Shown here piece by piece: positions 25,540 to 33,914 of a stretch of 60,090 nucleotides of DNA. The stretch is from the NCBI GenBank assembly GCA_017626325.1, contig JAGAIZ010000026.1, positions 1 through 60,090 on the forward strand, read 5' to 3'. The notes below the pieces were generated by a model, which worked only from the letters and a program-made list of their open reading frames with translations, was not told the origin of the DNA and did no database searches. How positions within the stretch are numbered: position 1 is the first letter of the stretch; every line of letters starts with the position of its first letter. Origin of the DNA: Lachnospiraceae bacterium (GTDB lineage Bacteria > Bacillota > Clostridia > Lachnospirales > Lachnospiraceae). The position numbers and the translations under genes are program-made.

Positions 25540-28344
25540 CTACTCCTGCTCCTTAAGCTTCTCCATATATGCCGCCACATCCTCAGACACCCCGTCCAGC
25601 AGATAGTTCCTGCCGCCCACAGCCTGTCCGGGCTGCTGCAGGAAGGTCTGGCGCAGTTCCTCTCCTGCCGCCATCACCTCTTCCTGAAATTCCCTGGCGG
25701 AGACACGCACCGCACCCGCACCCATGATGATAAGCTGTTCCAGACCGTCAGAAGTTGCCACCCGGACGCGGTACTTCTTACTCATCGTGCGGGAAACCTT
25801 CTCGATATACTGGTCGGCGGTCTCCGCTTCCTTTGTATACACCACATCAATATTGTGATAACGCACCGTACTGCCGGGGTTTCCCTTGACCTTATAGGCA
25901 TCAAACACGAGAATCAGGTGCATCTTGCGGTATGCCTGAAAATTACTCATAATTTCCATCAGCCTGCCGCGGGCGCCGTCCAGGTTGGTCTGAACCAGCT
26001 CCTTGAGCGTATCCCACGCAAAAATGATATTGTAGCCGTCCACCAGAAGATATTCCTCCTGGGGCTGCGAAATTCCTTGATATTTCACACCGGAATCCGC
26101 AGCAGCACGTATCGTTCTTGCCCAGCCCTGCTTCTTGGGCTGCTTCGTGCCGAAGGTGCGGTTGAAGATCTCTTCGATCTCGTCCTGGGCTATGAAATCC
26201 TCGGAGGTGCTGCTCCTTGTTGCCGCCTGACGTCTGGCGTAGCGGTCAGCGAAGCTATCGCCAGCCGTCCCTGGCAGAGCATCCGCCCCGTTCTCATTCT
26301 CATCACAATCCTGCGCGCCATAAACAGAGCCGTCCGACAATTGCCATCCCCTTGCCAACGCAGGTTCCAGATGCATATACTCCTCTACCTGGTTCCATTC
26401 CACCACGAAACCTGCGCCATGGGCGCAGAATACGGAGCCACAGGGATTATCCAGATCGTGCTCTGCCTCATAACCGACAGCTTCTATGACCTCTTCGGAA
26501 TTGTGGCAGGGCTCATACCCCTTCAAACTGGTAAAAAGCCTGCCTCTGCCGCCGGAATAAGCCAGCATTTCAGCCTGATAGCCGTGCATCTGCGCCACCG
26601 GGACCGTTCCTGTCAGCACTGACACCTCTCCTACTGTCTCCGGTGCGCCGAAACGTCCGCCCTTCGTCTGCATGTCCGTCATAGCCCGTCCGACGACCGC
26701 CGCCGGAAGCTCCAGCCGAAATTCATAGACCGGCTCCAGCAGGACGCTCTGTGCCTTACACAGTCCCTGTCTGACGGCCCGATAGGTAGCCTGCCTGAAA
26801 TCGCCGCCCTCAGTGTGTTTCTGATGAGCCCGTCCCGCCGCCAGCGTAATCTGCATATCCGTAATCGGCGAGCCCGTCAGCACACCCAGATGCTCCTTTT
26901 CCTCTAAATGGGTCAAAATCAGCCGCTGCCAGTTCCTGTCCAGCATATCCTCGCTGCACCGGGTCCGAAACTGCAGGCCGCTGCCCCGCTCGCCCGGCTC
27001 CAGAATCAGATGCACCTCCGCATAGTGCCGCAGCGGTTCGAAATGTCCCACTCCCTCTGTCACATCCGCAATGGTCTCCTTATAGACGATGCTTCCCTCA
27101 TCGAAGCCGACCTCCACGCCGAAGCGATCATAAATCAGACTCCGCAATATCTCGATCTGCACCTCACCCATAAGCTGTACATGAATCTCGCCAAGCTGTT
27201 CCTTCCATACCATATGAAGCTGCGGTTCTTCCTCTTCGAGTTGACATAACTCCCGGTACATTTTATGTACATCGCTGCCCTCCGGCAAAACAATCCGATA
27301 AGTCATCACCGGCTCCAGTACCGGAAGCGTGACCTCTTTCTCTATGCCAAGCCCTTCTCCGCAAAAGGTTCTCGTCGGTCCGGTCAGGGCGCAGACACAG
27401 CCCGCCGCCGCTTCCTGCTCCAGCGTATACCTGCTGCCGGAATACAAGCGGATCTGGTCTACTTTCTCTTCCGTCACCTCGTCCCCGCCTGCCGCCTGCA
27501 CCGCTACGGTCTGCTTCACCTTCAGGCTGCCGCCTGTGATTTTCACATAGGTCAGACGAGTTCCCTGCACGTCCCTGGCAATCTTATAGACCCGCGCGCC
27601 AAATTCCGCACCGTATGCCGGGCTTTGCGTATACGCCGAAAACCCGTCCAAAAGCTCTGCCACACCCTCTACTTTCAAGGCGGAACCGAAGAAGCAGGGA
27701 AAGAGCTTCCGCTGCGCGATGAGATCCGCGATAACGTCCGCACATATGATATCCGCACCGTTTCCATCCCGCTCTTCCTTCTCCAGATAGCACTCTAAGA
27801 GCGTCTCATCACAGACAGCAATATTCTCGTATAATTCCGCCTGCGTCTGGTTTTTATACGCAAACGCCACGCACCGCTCGTCCAGCCTGTCCCTTAACTG
27901 GGCAAGCAGCTTCTCCGCTTCCGTCCCCGGCTGGTCCATTTTATTGATAAATAGAAAAACCGGAACCCGATAACGTTCCAACAGCTTCCAAAGCGTCAAC
28001 GTGTGTCCCTGCACGCCGTCCGCTCCGCTTACAATGAGCACGGCATAGTCCAACACCTGCAGGGTCCGCTCCATCTCCGCTGAGAAATCCACATGTCCCG
28101 GCGTATCCAGCAGCGTCACGTCCATGTTCTTCCATGAAAAACGTGCCTGCTTTGAGAAGATGGTAATGCCCCGGTCCCGCTCCTGTGCGTCCGTATCCAG
28201 AAATGCGTCCTTGTGGTCCACGCGTCCCAGCCTGCGGAGCGCGCCGCTGGTATAGAGGAGACTTTCCGCCAGCGTAGTCTTGCCTGCGTCCACATGCGCA
28301 AGAAGCCCCAGACAGATACGTTTATTTGCTGAGGTATCTCCCAT
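25540..28344 (-). CDS. Tet(M)/EF-G-like translation GTPase fused to a C-terminal Rae1/YacP-like NYN nuclease domain
   Basis: A 934-residue fusion. The N-terminal two thirds is a ribosomal-protection or EF-G-type GTPase: G1 AHVDAGKT (16-23), RGITI (58-62), DTPGH (80-84), NKMD (134-137), FFGSA as G5, then the beta-barrel and EF-G-like domains. A linker of about 110 acidic and polar residues follows (about 650-760). Residues 765-905 form an NYN domain like B. subtilis YacP/Rae1, with acidic residues in LLVDGYNIIFAWD, LVFDAYKVKG, TKEAETADQYIE and ATSDGLEQL. Rae1 cuts mRNA in the ribosomal A site, where Tet(M) and EF-G also bind. Whether it gives tetracycline resistance cannot be told. Confidence 0.88.
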   Translation of the reverse strand: MGDTSANKRICLGLLAHVDAGKTTLAESLLYTSGALRRLGRVDHKDAFLDTDAQERDRGITIFSKQARFSWKNMDVTLLDTPGHVDFSAEMERTLQVLDYAVLIVSGADGVQGHTLTLWKLLERYRVPVFLFINKMDQPGTEAEKLLAQLRDRLDERCVAFAYKNQTQAELYENIAVCDETLLECYLEKEERDGNGADIICADVIADLIAQRKLFPCFFGSALKVEGVAELLDGFSAYTQSPAYGAEFGARVYKIARDVQGTRLTYVKITGGSLKVKQTVAVQAAGGDEVTEEKVDQIRLYSGSRYTLEQEAAAGCVCALTGPTRTFCGEGLGIEKEVTLPVLEPVMTYRIVLPEGSDVHKMYRELCQLEEEEPQLHMVWKEQLGEIHVQLMGEVQIEILRSLIYDRFGVEVGFDEGSIVYKETIADVTEGVGHFEPLRHYAEVHLILEPGERGSGLQFRTRCSEDMLDRNWQRLILTHLEEKEHLGVLTGSPITDMQITLAAGRAHQKHTEGGDFRQATYRAVRQGLCKAQSVLLEPVYEFRLELPAAVVGRAMTDMQTKGGRFGAPETVGEVSVLTGTVPVAQMHGYQAEMLAYSGGRGRLFTSLKGYEPCHNSEEVIEAVGYEAEHDLDNPCGSVFCAHGAGFVVEWNQVEEYMHLEPALARGWQLSDGSVYGAQDCDENENGADALPGTAGDSFADRYARRQAATRSSTSEDFIAQDEIEEIFNRTFGTKQPKKQGWARTIRAAADSGVKYQGISQPQEEYLLVDGYNIIFAWDTLKELVQTNLDGARGRLMEIMSNFQAYRKMHLILVFDAYKVKGNPGSTVRYHNIDVVYTKEAETADQYIEKVSRTMSKKYRVRVATSDGLEQLIIMGAGAVRVSAREFQEEVMAAGEELRQTFLQQPGQAVGGRNYLLDGVSEDVAAYMEKLKEQE

Positions 28345-28519
28345 AGAAAATGCCCCTTTCCATGCTATAATAATACCTTTTTATCATAGCACAGAAAGGG
28401 GGATTCGTCGATAAGTGAAAATAGCCGGAGACAAAGCCTGAAGACATAGGTGAACATACTAAAAACACAGCTTGCCCCGTATGCTGCAGCTTGTGAATCG
28501 CTGACACCGCTTTCTTCTG
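28345..28519. other. Intergenic gap between the GTPase-NYN gene and cobS
   Basis: The GTPase gene has a ribosome site GGAAAGGGG and an AT-rich TATTATTATAG stretch that probably holds its promoter near 28370. No further gene or clear terminator is visible. Confidence 0.4.
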
Positions 28520-29287
28520 TCACATTACCCTGCCAAGCAGTCCCACAATCAGTACCGTGGACAACTCGCACAGACACAGGAAGTAACCCGCCACATCTCC
28601 GGTAACACCGCCGAACTGCTTCCTGGACATATAATAATAATAAGTCCACACCCACATGGCTGCGAGAGACAGGAGCGCTCCCAGTACCGGCGAAAGCAGC
28701 ACCACGCTCAAAAAACAGCACGACAATACAGCCACCAGCACCGCCCGCACCGTCTGCCTGTGGGCCGTGGACGAGAACTGGTACAGCAGGCCGTCCTTCT
28801 TCGCCGCCGAAAACCATACCAAAGACATACCGCTTAAGGTTCTGGATATCACAAAGCCAAAGGCCAGAAGCAGCAGGTGCTCTTTGGTCCACACCTGCGT
28901 CAGCCCCGCCGCAAACAGCAGAAAATAACTGATGACCGCAATGACCGAAAAGGCTCCGATATGGGGATCTTTTAAAATCTCCAGCTTCTTCTCCCGCTCT
29001 GCGTAAGAATGCAGCGCGTCGGCAGTGTCCATGAAACCGTCCACGTGAATGCCGCCCGTCACAGCGACCGGAATCACCGTGCCCACAAGGGCAAAACACA
29101 CCTGTCCGAAGCCGCAGGCCAGACAGATTCTGCCCCAGACATACACAAGCGCGCCAATCACCACCCCCACCAACGGGAAAAAGCAAATAGAATATTTCAT
29201 ATTCTCCTCGTTCCATTCCACCTTCGGCATGGGAATCCTCGAATACATGGCGATCGCAATCATTAAACTGTAAGCGACTGATCTCAT
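28520..29287 (-). CDS. cobS: Adenosylcobinamide-GDP ribazoletransferase (cobalamin synthase)
   Basis: A 255-residue integral membrane enzyme that joins adenosylcobinamide-GDP and alpha-ribazole (phosphate) in the last assembly step. Family markers are YSRIPMPKVEWNEENMKYSI, FFPLVGVVIGALV, the metal-binding GGIHVDGFMDTADALHS, and the C-terminal GGVTGDVAGYFLCLCEL. AAAGGAG precedes the ATG. A longer open frame in another phase covers the same DNA but has no membrane or family pattern. A structured repeat lies upstream. Confidence 0.94.
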   Translation of the reverse strand: MRSVAYSLMIAIAMYSRIPMPKVEWNEENMKYSICFFPLVGVVIGALVYVWGRICLACGFGQVCFALVGTVIPVAVTGGIHVDGFMDTADALHSYAEREKKLEILKDPHIGAFSVIAVISYFLLFAAGLTQVWTKEHLLLLAFGFVISRTLSGMSLVWFSAAKKDGLLYQFSSTAHRQTVRAVLVAVLSCCFLSVVLLSPVLGALLSLAAMWVWTYYYYMSRKQFGGVTGDVAGYFLCLCELSTVLIVGLLGRVM

Positions 29288-29385
29288 ATGCGCTCCTTTG
29301 TATCAATCCATATGTAGTCTCTGCTGTGGCAAAAAGAATCCTATTCAGCGCAGCTTTATCTTTTGTATAAGCCAACCTAATCTCG

Positions 29386-29509
29386 TGATTTTTCAATCTA
29401 ATCTTCATGTCAGAGCAATTTATTGCGATGACACGCGTCGGAAATGTCAAAGTTTTCCGAAGGAATACTTTTATTTCCGACTGCGATCAAGGCAATTTGA
29501 GGCTCTGAC
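29386..29509. repeat. Dispersed inverted-repeat element, copy 1 (upstream of cobS)
   Basis: The core at 29406-29442 is about 90 percent identical to 42261-42297, with the shared words TGCGATGACACGCGTCGGA and CATGTCAG. Outer arms GTCAGAGC (29409-29416) and GCTCTGAC (29502-29509) pair, and inner arms GTCGGAAAT (29437-29445) and ATTTCCGAC (29473-29481) pair. The element can fold into one long interrupted hairpin. It carries no gene. Confidence 0.75.
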
Positions 29510-29540
29510 TCAAATTGTCAACTGAGTTTACTCAGTTTTT

Positions 29541-29575
29541 GAAACAATCAGCTCATCAGAGTGATTTTTCAACCT
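29541..29575. repeat. Short dispersed hairpin repeat
   Basis: AATCA (29546-29550), then CTC after a bulge, pairs with GAGTGATT (29559-29566). The right part, 29554-29575, is identical to the spoVAD leader repeat, and 29541-29563 is nearly identical to the end of cbiC. Confidence 0.7.
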
Positions 29576-29672
29576 GCTTCTGCTCTGAATATAACTCTTC
29601 TGCAATAAATTGTACCACATAAGATGCAAGTTATCACCAGCTATATTTGGACGTGTGCTGTATTTGACGTAT

Positions 29673-30683
29673 TCAAGGAACCTCATAGTACTTCCTGACC
29701 TGTTCCCGCGGCACATCCCGATAGATATCATTGCGGATCACCGCCTGGTAAACTGCGTTAAAATCCGGAAGCATTCCTTTTAAGGTTACAGTCAGCGCCT
29801 GCAGTCCTTCTGCTATACCTTCTGCCTTTCCTTCCATTCTTCCCTCTGCTTTGCCTTCCACTCTTCCGGCTTCTTTCCCATCTGCTATCAGTTCCGTAAT
29901 CGCTCTGCACATATCTAATTTCTCCCCTGTCTCCCGCTTTCCGTAATGGTCTAATTCTTCTGAACGAATCAGGATCCTTAACACCTGACTGGTTTCCCTG
30001 TCTATGTTCCTGCATTCTTCATGACTTTGTAAATATTCCATGAAAGCGGTTTTATCCTGTCTCCTGCCAAAAAGTTCAAACAATGTCTTAAGCTCTGTCT
30101 GAAAATGCTCACAATTTCTCATCTCAGACAGATTGACAAAATGAATCGGATATCTGGGAATCAGTTCTTTCAGGGCATCGGCAAGCTCTTTATCTTTTCC
30201 AAAATTCATAATATCATGCAGACTCCTGCCGCCCTGCCAGGTCTCATCTCCCCAGTATACTACCAGCGTAACAACCGGATTCAGCAAATCCTCCGCCCGC
30301 ATCCCGGACAGAAAATTCCGTGTGCAGTGCGCCGCGCCGCAATCAGTCCTGACGCTGTTCTTCTTCCTGATTTCCTTAACCTGCCTGTCATATGCCAGCG
30401 CCTCCTGCAGCATCACGCGCACCGGCATACTGTAATCCACATAGGTCTGATTCTCCACCATCCACAGCACATAGAAACTGCCGTCCGCCGCCTGCTTCAT
30501 CGAGAGATCTGCAATGCGCTCTATCACTGGCTGTTCATCCGCCTTGTCAAAAACCGTATTGACCGCTGTCAGCGATGCCGGTTCAATGATCTGTCTTCCC
30601 TGAAACATACAGCCATTCCATAAATCTGCGTATCTTCTCGTATCAGACAGATAACTTTTCAGTGTAATGTCCTTTTTCCCCAT
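29673..30683 (-). CDS. Rpn family (PD-(D/E)XK) recombination-promoting nuclease / transposase-like protein
   Basis: A 336-residue member of the Rpn/transposase_31-type family. The N-terminal nuclease region reads YADLWNGCMFQGRQIIEPASL and WMVENQTYVDYSMPVRVMLQ, with the acidic catalytic residues in RYADLWN and ENQ. The C-terminus has repeated glycine-glutamate heptads (EGKAEGRMEGKAEGIAEG), a hallmark of the family. E. coli Rpn proteins are nucleases that promote RecA-independent recombination. GGGAGG precedes the ATG at 30683; the open frame extends another 82 codons upstream without conserved sequence. It interrupts the cobS-cobU order. Confidence 0.88.
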   Translation of the reverse strand: MGKKDITLKSYLSDTRRYADLWNGCMFQGRQIIEPASLTAVNTVFDKADEQPVIERIADLSMKQAADGSFYVLWMVENQTYVDYSMPVRVMLQEALAYDRQVKEIRKKNSVRTDCGAAHCTRNFLSGMRAEDLLNPVVTLVVYWGDETWQGGRSLHDIMNFGKDKELADALKELIPRYPIHFVNLSEMRNCEHFQTELKTLFELFGRRQDKTAFMEYLQSHEECRNIDRETSQVLRILIRSEELDHYGKRETGEKLDMCRAITELIADGKEAGRVEGKAEGRMEGKAEGIAEGLQALTVTLKGMLPDFNAVYQAVIRNDIYRDVPREQVRKYYEVP

Positions 30684-30827
30684 AAATACCTCCCTGTAAA
30701 ATTGTGTTTCAGCAGAAAGTCTTATGGAAAGCGAAACCTTCTGCTCTATACATAAATAAATTGGAATAAAAGCATGATTTCGCTGGACGTCCTGACGGAC
30801 CAGATACGTAATAGATGCTTTTAGAAC

Positions 30828-30856
30828 AGTATAACATTGTAATTTCGTTCTGTCAC
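30828..30856 (-). promoter_or_regulatory. Promoter of the Rpn-family gene
   Basis: On the minus strand GTGACA (forward 30851-30856) and TATACT (forward 30828-30833) are 17 bases apart. They lie in an AT-rich leader of about 145 bases, between cobU and the Rpn-family start. Confidence 0.55.
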
Positions 30857-30891
30857 TTCTTTTTTTAGGAAAATATAGACGAATTTTCGTT

Positions 30892-31584
30892 TTATTCCAT
30901 GGCGTCATTTTTTTCATGGGAGATAGCATTGCCTGCCGGAATCCTCATCGGAATCCCATACACCACTTCCACCGCTTCCCCGGCCATATCCGCAAGCTGC
31001 CGGTTCAGCCTTCCAAGCTCGCGCATATAGGCCTGCGTCTCAGGCATATATACGATGCCGTCTGAGAAGATATCGTTGGTCACGATGATCAGGTGCTTAC
31101 ATTGCCGCAAGATGCAGCATATCTCTGACAGCAGGCGGCTGGAAATACCGTCTGTTTCCTGCGACTCCGGCTGCTGCCCCCCACACCACGCCCGGTTATC
31201 CTTTTGCCTTGCCGCATGAGATGCCGCACCTGACATATCCGATGCCGCGCCTGACATATCCGTCCGCGCTGCCGCGCTTTCGGCGGCAAACATCTCATTC
31301 GCCAGCAGATTAGACATACACTCCAGTAAAATCACAGCATCACAGCACTGTTCCCGTCCGATTTCATCCACAATCCGCGCGATGTTCCGGTAACATTCTA
31401 TGGTCCGGAACCCTTTGCCCGCCCGCAGCTTATGATGTCTCGCAATCCGCGCCTGCCCTTCCGCTCCGTAAGGCTCCATAGTCGCCGCGTAGTACAGCGG
31501 CGCGCCGGAAGATAATCTGACCGCCAGATTTTCCGCATATTCTGATTTACCGCTGCCGCTTACGCCTGTGATAAGATATAGCAT
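30892..31584 (-). CDS. cobU: Adenosylcobinamide kinase / guanylyltransferase (CobU)
   Basis: A 230-residue enzyme that phosphorylates adenosylcobinamide and transfers GMP to it. It begins with the P-loop YLITGVSGSGKSEYAENLA. The guanylylation histidine region reads ARHHKLRAGKGFRTIE, and IIVTNDIFSDGIVYM is the usual C-terminal segment (here I for the common E in TNEV). Between about residues 105 and 145 there is an extra loop with a duplicated DMSGAAS unit, absent from ordinary CobU. GGAAAGGA precedes the ATG. The gene follows cobT by 40 bases. Confidence 0.92.
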   Translation of the reverse strand: MLYLITGVSGSGKSEYAENLAVRLSSGAPLYYAATMEPYGAEGQARIARHHKLRAGKGFRTIECYRNIARIVDEIGREQCCDAVILLECMSNLLANEMFAAESAAARTDMSGAASDMSGAASHAARQKDNRAWCGGQQPESQETDGISSRLLSEICCILRQCKHLIIVTNDIFSDGIVYMPETQAYMRELGRLNRQLADMAGEAVEVVYGIPMRIPAGNAISHEKNDAME

Positions 31585-31624
31585 GATCCTGTCCTTTCCC
31601 TTTTACCTCATGTTCCGTCTGCAC

Positions 31625-32683
31625 TCAGAATCTCTCATACGCGTCGATCTGCATCTCATCAAAGGAATCATTCTCACGGTACACGGTCAGCGCCATATCT
31701 AACAGCGGAAAAAGCATCGCCGCACCGGTTCCTTCTCCCAGAGCGAGACTGGCCTGAATCACCGGGCAAAGCGCCAGTTCTTCCATCATTCTCCTGGTGA
31801 TCGGCTCCTTGCTCAGATGGGAAGCGATCAGATAATCGCGCACCCCAGGCACAAGCCGTTGTGCCGCAAGTGCCGCCACCGCCGTAATCATGCCGTCCAA
31901 TACCACGGGTATATGGTAAAGCGCGCCGCCGATAAAGATTCCCACAAGCCCGGCGATATCCAGCCCGCCCACGGTATGCAGAATCGTAAGCGCATCTTTT
32001 CCATACAAATCGTACCGCTCAATGGCCCTGGCTATTACCATCTTCTTGCGGGCAAGCCCGGCATCATCAAGCCCGGCTCCGCGACCCGTCACTTCTTCCG
32101 CAGATAAGCCCAGCAGCGCACATCCCACCGCCGTAGAGGTAGTGGTATTACCGATTCCCATTTCGCCCGTGCCGAGAATCTGGTATCCCTGTTCTTTGCA
32201 TTCTTTCACCCACCGGATACCTTCTTCCACTGCCTGCAGCGCTTCCGCCTCGCTCATGGCAGGCTCTGTCAGGAAATCCGCCGTACCGCAGCGTACCTTG
32301 CATTGTCTGAGGCTGTTGCAGTCTACCTCCGTGCAGATGCCGATATCTGCGGCAAAGACTTCCGTGCCGCCCACCGCCGCCATGCGGTTGACGCTGGAAC
32401 GTCCTGTCGCCATATTGACCGCCACGATCGCCGTCACCTCGCTGGACGTCTGGGTCACCCCCTCCGCCACCACGCCGTTGTCCGCACACATGGCGAGAAT
32501 AGCCCTCTTATCAATCTGTATTTTATCGCTGCCTGTAATGCCCGCGATCTGCACAATCAGCTTCTCGAACTGCCCCAGACCGTCAAGCGGCTTCGCGATG
32601 GCGTCCAGCCTGGCCTGCGCTTTGCGCTGCGCCGACTCTTGTAAAGGAGCGATTTTCAGATTATATAATTGTTCTTTTGTCAT
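31625..32683 (-). CDS. cobT: Nicotinate-nucleotide-dimethylbenzimidazole phosphoribosyltransferase
   Basis: A 352-residue enzyme that makes alpha-ribotides for the cobalamin lower ligand. Family segments include ALMCADNGVV-type sequence (AILAMCADNGVVAEGVTQTS), GEMGIGNTTTSTAVGCALLG, the GRGAGLDDAGLARK loop and the catalytic-glutamate region near LALGEGTGAAM. AAAGGC is upstream of the ATG. It precedes cobU in the same direction, and its 5' side faces a divergent nuclease-like gene. Confidence 0.95.
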   Translation of the reverse strand: MTKEQLYNLKIAPLQESAQRKAQARLDAIAKPLDGLGQFEKLIVQIAGITGSDKIQIDKRAILAMCADNGVVAEGVTQTSSEVTAIVAVNMATGRSSVNRMAAVGGTEVFAADIGICTEVDCNSLRQCKVRCGTADFLTEPAMSEAEALQAVEEGIRWVKECKEQGYQILGTGEMGIGNTTTSTAVGCALLGLSAEEVTGRGAGLDDAGLARKKMVIARAIERYDLYGKDALTILHTVGGLDIAGLVGIFIGGALYHIPVVLDGMITAVAALAAQRLVPGVRDYLIASHLSKEPITRRMMEELALCPVIQASLALGEGTGAAMLFPLLDMALTVYRENDSFDEMQIDAYERF

Positions 32684-33016
32684 GGTTTGTGCCTTTCTTA
32701 TGTGCTGAATTTATAGTCTTGCAATCTATACGCCTGTTTGAAATATCATGAGAAATGTTGTATATCAATATACAAAATAGACAACACAACATTTAGTATA
32801 TTTTACATACATATGTTTTCTTCAGCACAATATTTCGTTATCTCTTTCTTGTTATTGCCATTTCGTTCTTCGTTTTTCTACATTTTATTACAAAAAAGGA
32901 GTTGCATGCCATCAATTTCTATGATATATCTGAACTACAAGTTATTTCTTCAATTCTTACAGCATTTCGAGTCAGGAACGCTTCTGTTCCTTCTTATCTT
33001 ACAAGAGGTAATGTCT
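32684..33016. other. AT-rich divergent intergenic region with a palindrome
   Basis: This gap separates cobT and the plus-strand nuclease-like gene. It is markedly more AT-rich than its surroundings. TTGTATAT-CA-ATATACAA at 32758-32775 is an inverted repeat with perfect 8-base arms and could be an operator. The open frame that continues upstream of the gene here lacks protein-like sequence. Confidence 0.45.
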
Positions 33017-33901
33017 ATGAATCAACAAACAGTTACTGCTAAAACACCTGTCTGCTCCTCCATATCCACAATTAAAATACCACAACGTTATCAAAAGCTT
33101 CCGGTCAACTGGCACAAAGCCGCTTCCTCTGCCATAGAAATTGAGCTCATAGATTACAGACATCTTCTTGAATTCAAAACAGAACATGTTCTTGGCAGCA
33201 ACAGCTACCGCATTGATTTACTTATCATCAAGAAGCTGACAAACCAGATCATTCCAAAAAACCTGGCAGAAATTTTCCGTACCTTTAACCTGTTGGAAAT
33301 CAAAGGCGCCGGTTCCTCCCTCAGCACTGACGCTTACTATAAGACCATCGGCTATGGCGGATTATTTATCTCCCAGACAGGCAGTCTGAACCAATTTACG
33401 GCTAATGATATTACGCTCACCTTCCTGTGTATGCGTCATCCCCGGAAACTGCTGCAGCATTTAACCGTCGAACGTCACTTAACAGTTGCAAAATCGTCAC
33501 CAGGGATTTATACTATTAATAAAGAAACATTTTGTTCACAAATTATCGTTATGAACGAACTGAACCCAGAAGAAAATATGTATCTGCGCGGCCTGACGGG
33601 AAAACTATCGGATATGTCCATCCAAAACCAGATTGCCGCTAATTGTATCAGCCATAACACTCAACCGGTTTATAAACAGTATTTGGACCAGTTTATAAAG
33701 ACTACACCGCATGCGAAAGGAGAAAACGATATGGTCTATGAGACAGCATTGAGACTCTTTGGTACAAGCTCTGAGGAAATTGCGCAGCAAGTACGGGCGC
33801 AGGATCAGGTAGTGATTGATCAGCTATCATCCCAGAATGAATATCTGATGAATCTCCTGAAAGCCCATAATATCCCTTTTGATGCAGATTCCAATCCTTA
33901 A
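33017..33901 (+). CDS. Putative PD-(D/E)XK nuclease-like protein
   Basis: A 294-residue protein. The central region YRIDLLIIKKL ... LLEIKGAGSSLSTDAYYK shows the aspartate and ExK pattern of PD-(D/E)XK nucleases, with an upstream glutamate in IEIELIDYRHLLEFKTEH. The C-terminal part is helical and polar. AGAGG lies eight bases before the ATG at 33017. Composition is clearly AT-richer than the flanking cob genes, and it is the only plus-strand gene in the cobalamin region, which suggests acquisition by transfer. The last five codons lie in a palindrome shared with cbiA. It could act like the Rpn-family gene nearby; function is inferred. Confidence 0.6.
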   Translation: MNQQTVTAKTPVCSSISTIKIPQRYQKLPVNWHKAASSAIEIELIDYRHLLEFKTEHVLGSNSYRIDLLIIKKLTNQIIPKNLAEIFRTFNLLEIKGAGSSLSTDAYYKTIGYGGLFISQTGSLNQFTANDITLTFLCMRHPRKLLQHLTVERHLTVAKSSPGIYTINKETFCSQIIVMNELNPEENMYLRGLTGKLSDMSIQNQIAANCISHNTQPVYKQYLDQFIKTTPHAKGENDMVYETALRLFGTSSEEIAQQVRAQDQVVIDQLSSQNEYLMNLLKAHNIPFDADSNP

Positions 33902-33914
33902 GGATTGGAATCTG
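33885..33914. terminator. 30-bp perfect palindrome containing the stops of two convergent genes
   Basis: CAGATTCCAATCCTT (33885-33899) is followed immediately by its exact reverse complement (33900-33914). The central TTAA supplies TAA to both genes, so both proteins end in DSNP. No T-run follows on either strand, so its efficiency as a terminator is uncertain. Confidence 0.8.

Noticed and set aside
25531-26622. 363-residue plus-strand frame within the GTPase-NYN gene
   Set aside because: It is antisense to recognised NYN and EF-G-like domains and has no ribosome site or family motif.
28365-29450. 361-residue minus-strand frame across cobS
   Set aside because: It overlaps cobS in another phase, lacks a membrane or family pattern, and is Gly/Arg-rich as expected of a shadow frame.
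32738-33016. 92-codon upstream extension of the plus-strand nuclease-like gene
   Set aside because: The sequence is AT-rich with a Phe/Leu/Ser bias and no ribosome site at its start; AGAGG stands ahead of the ATG at 33017.
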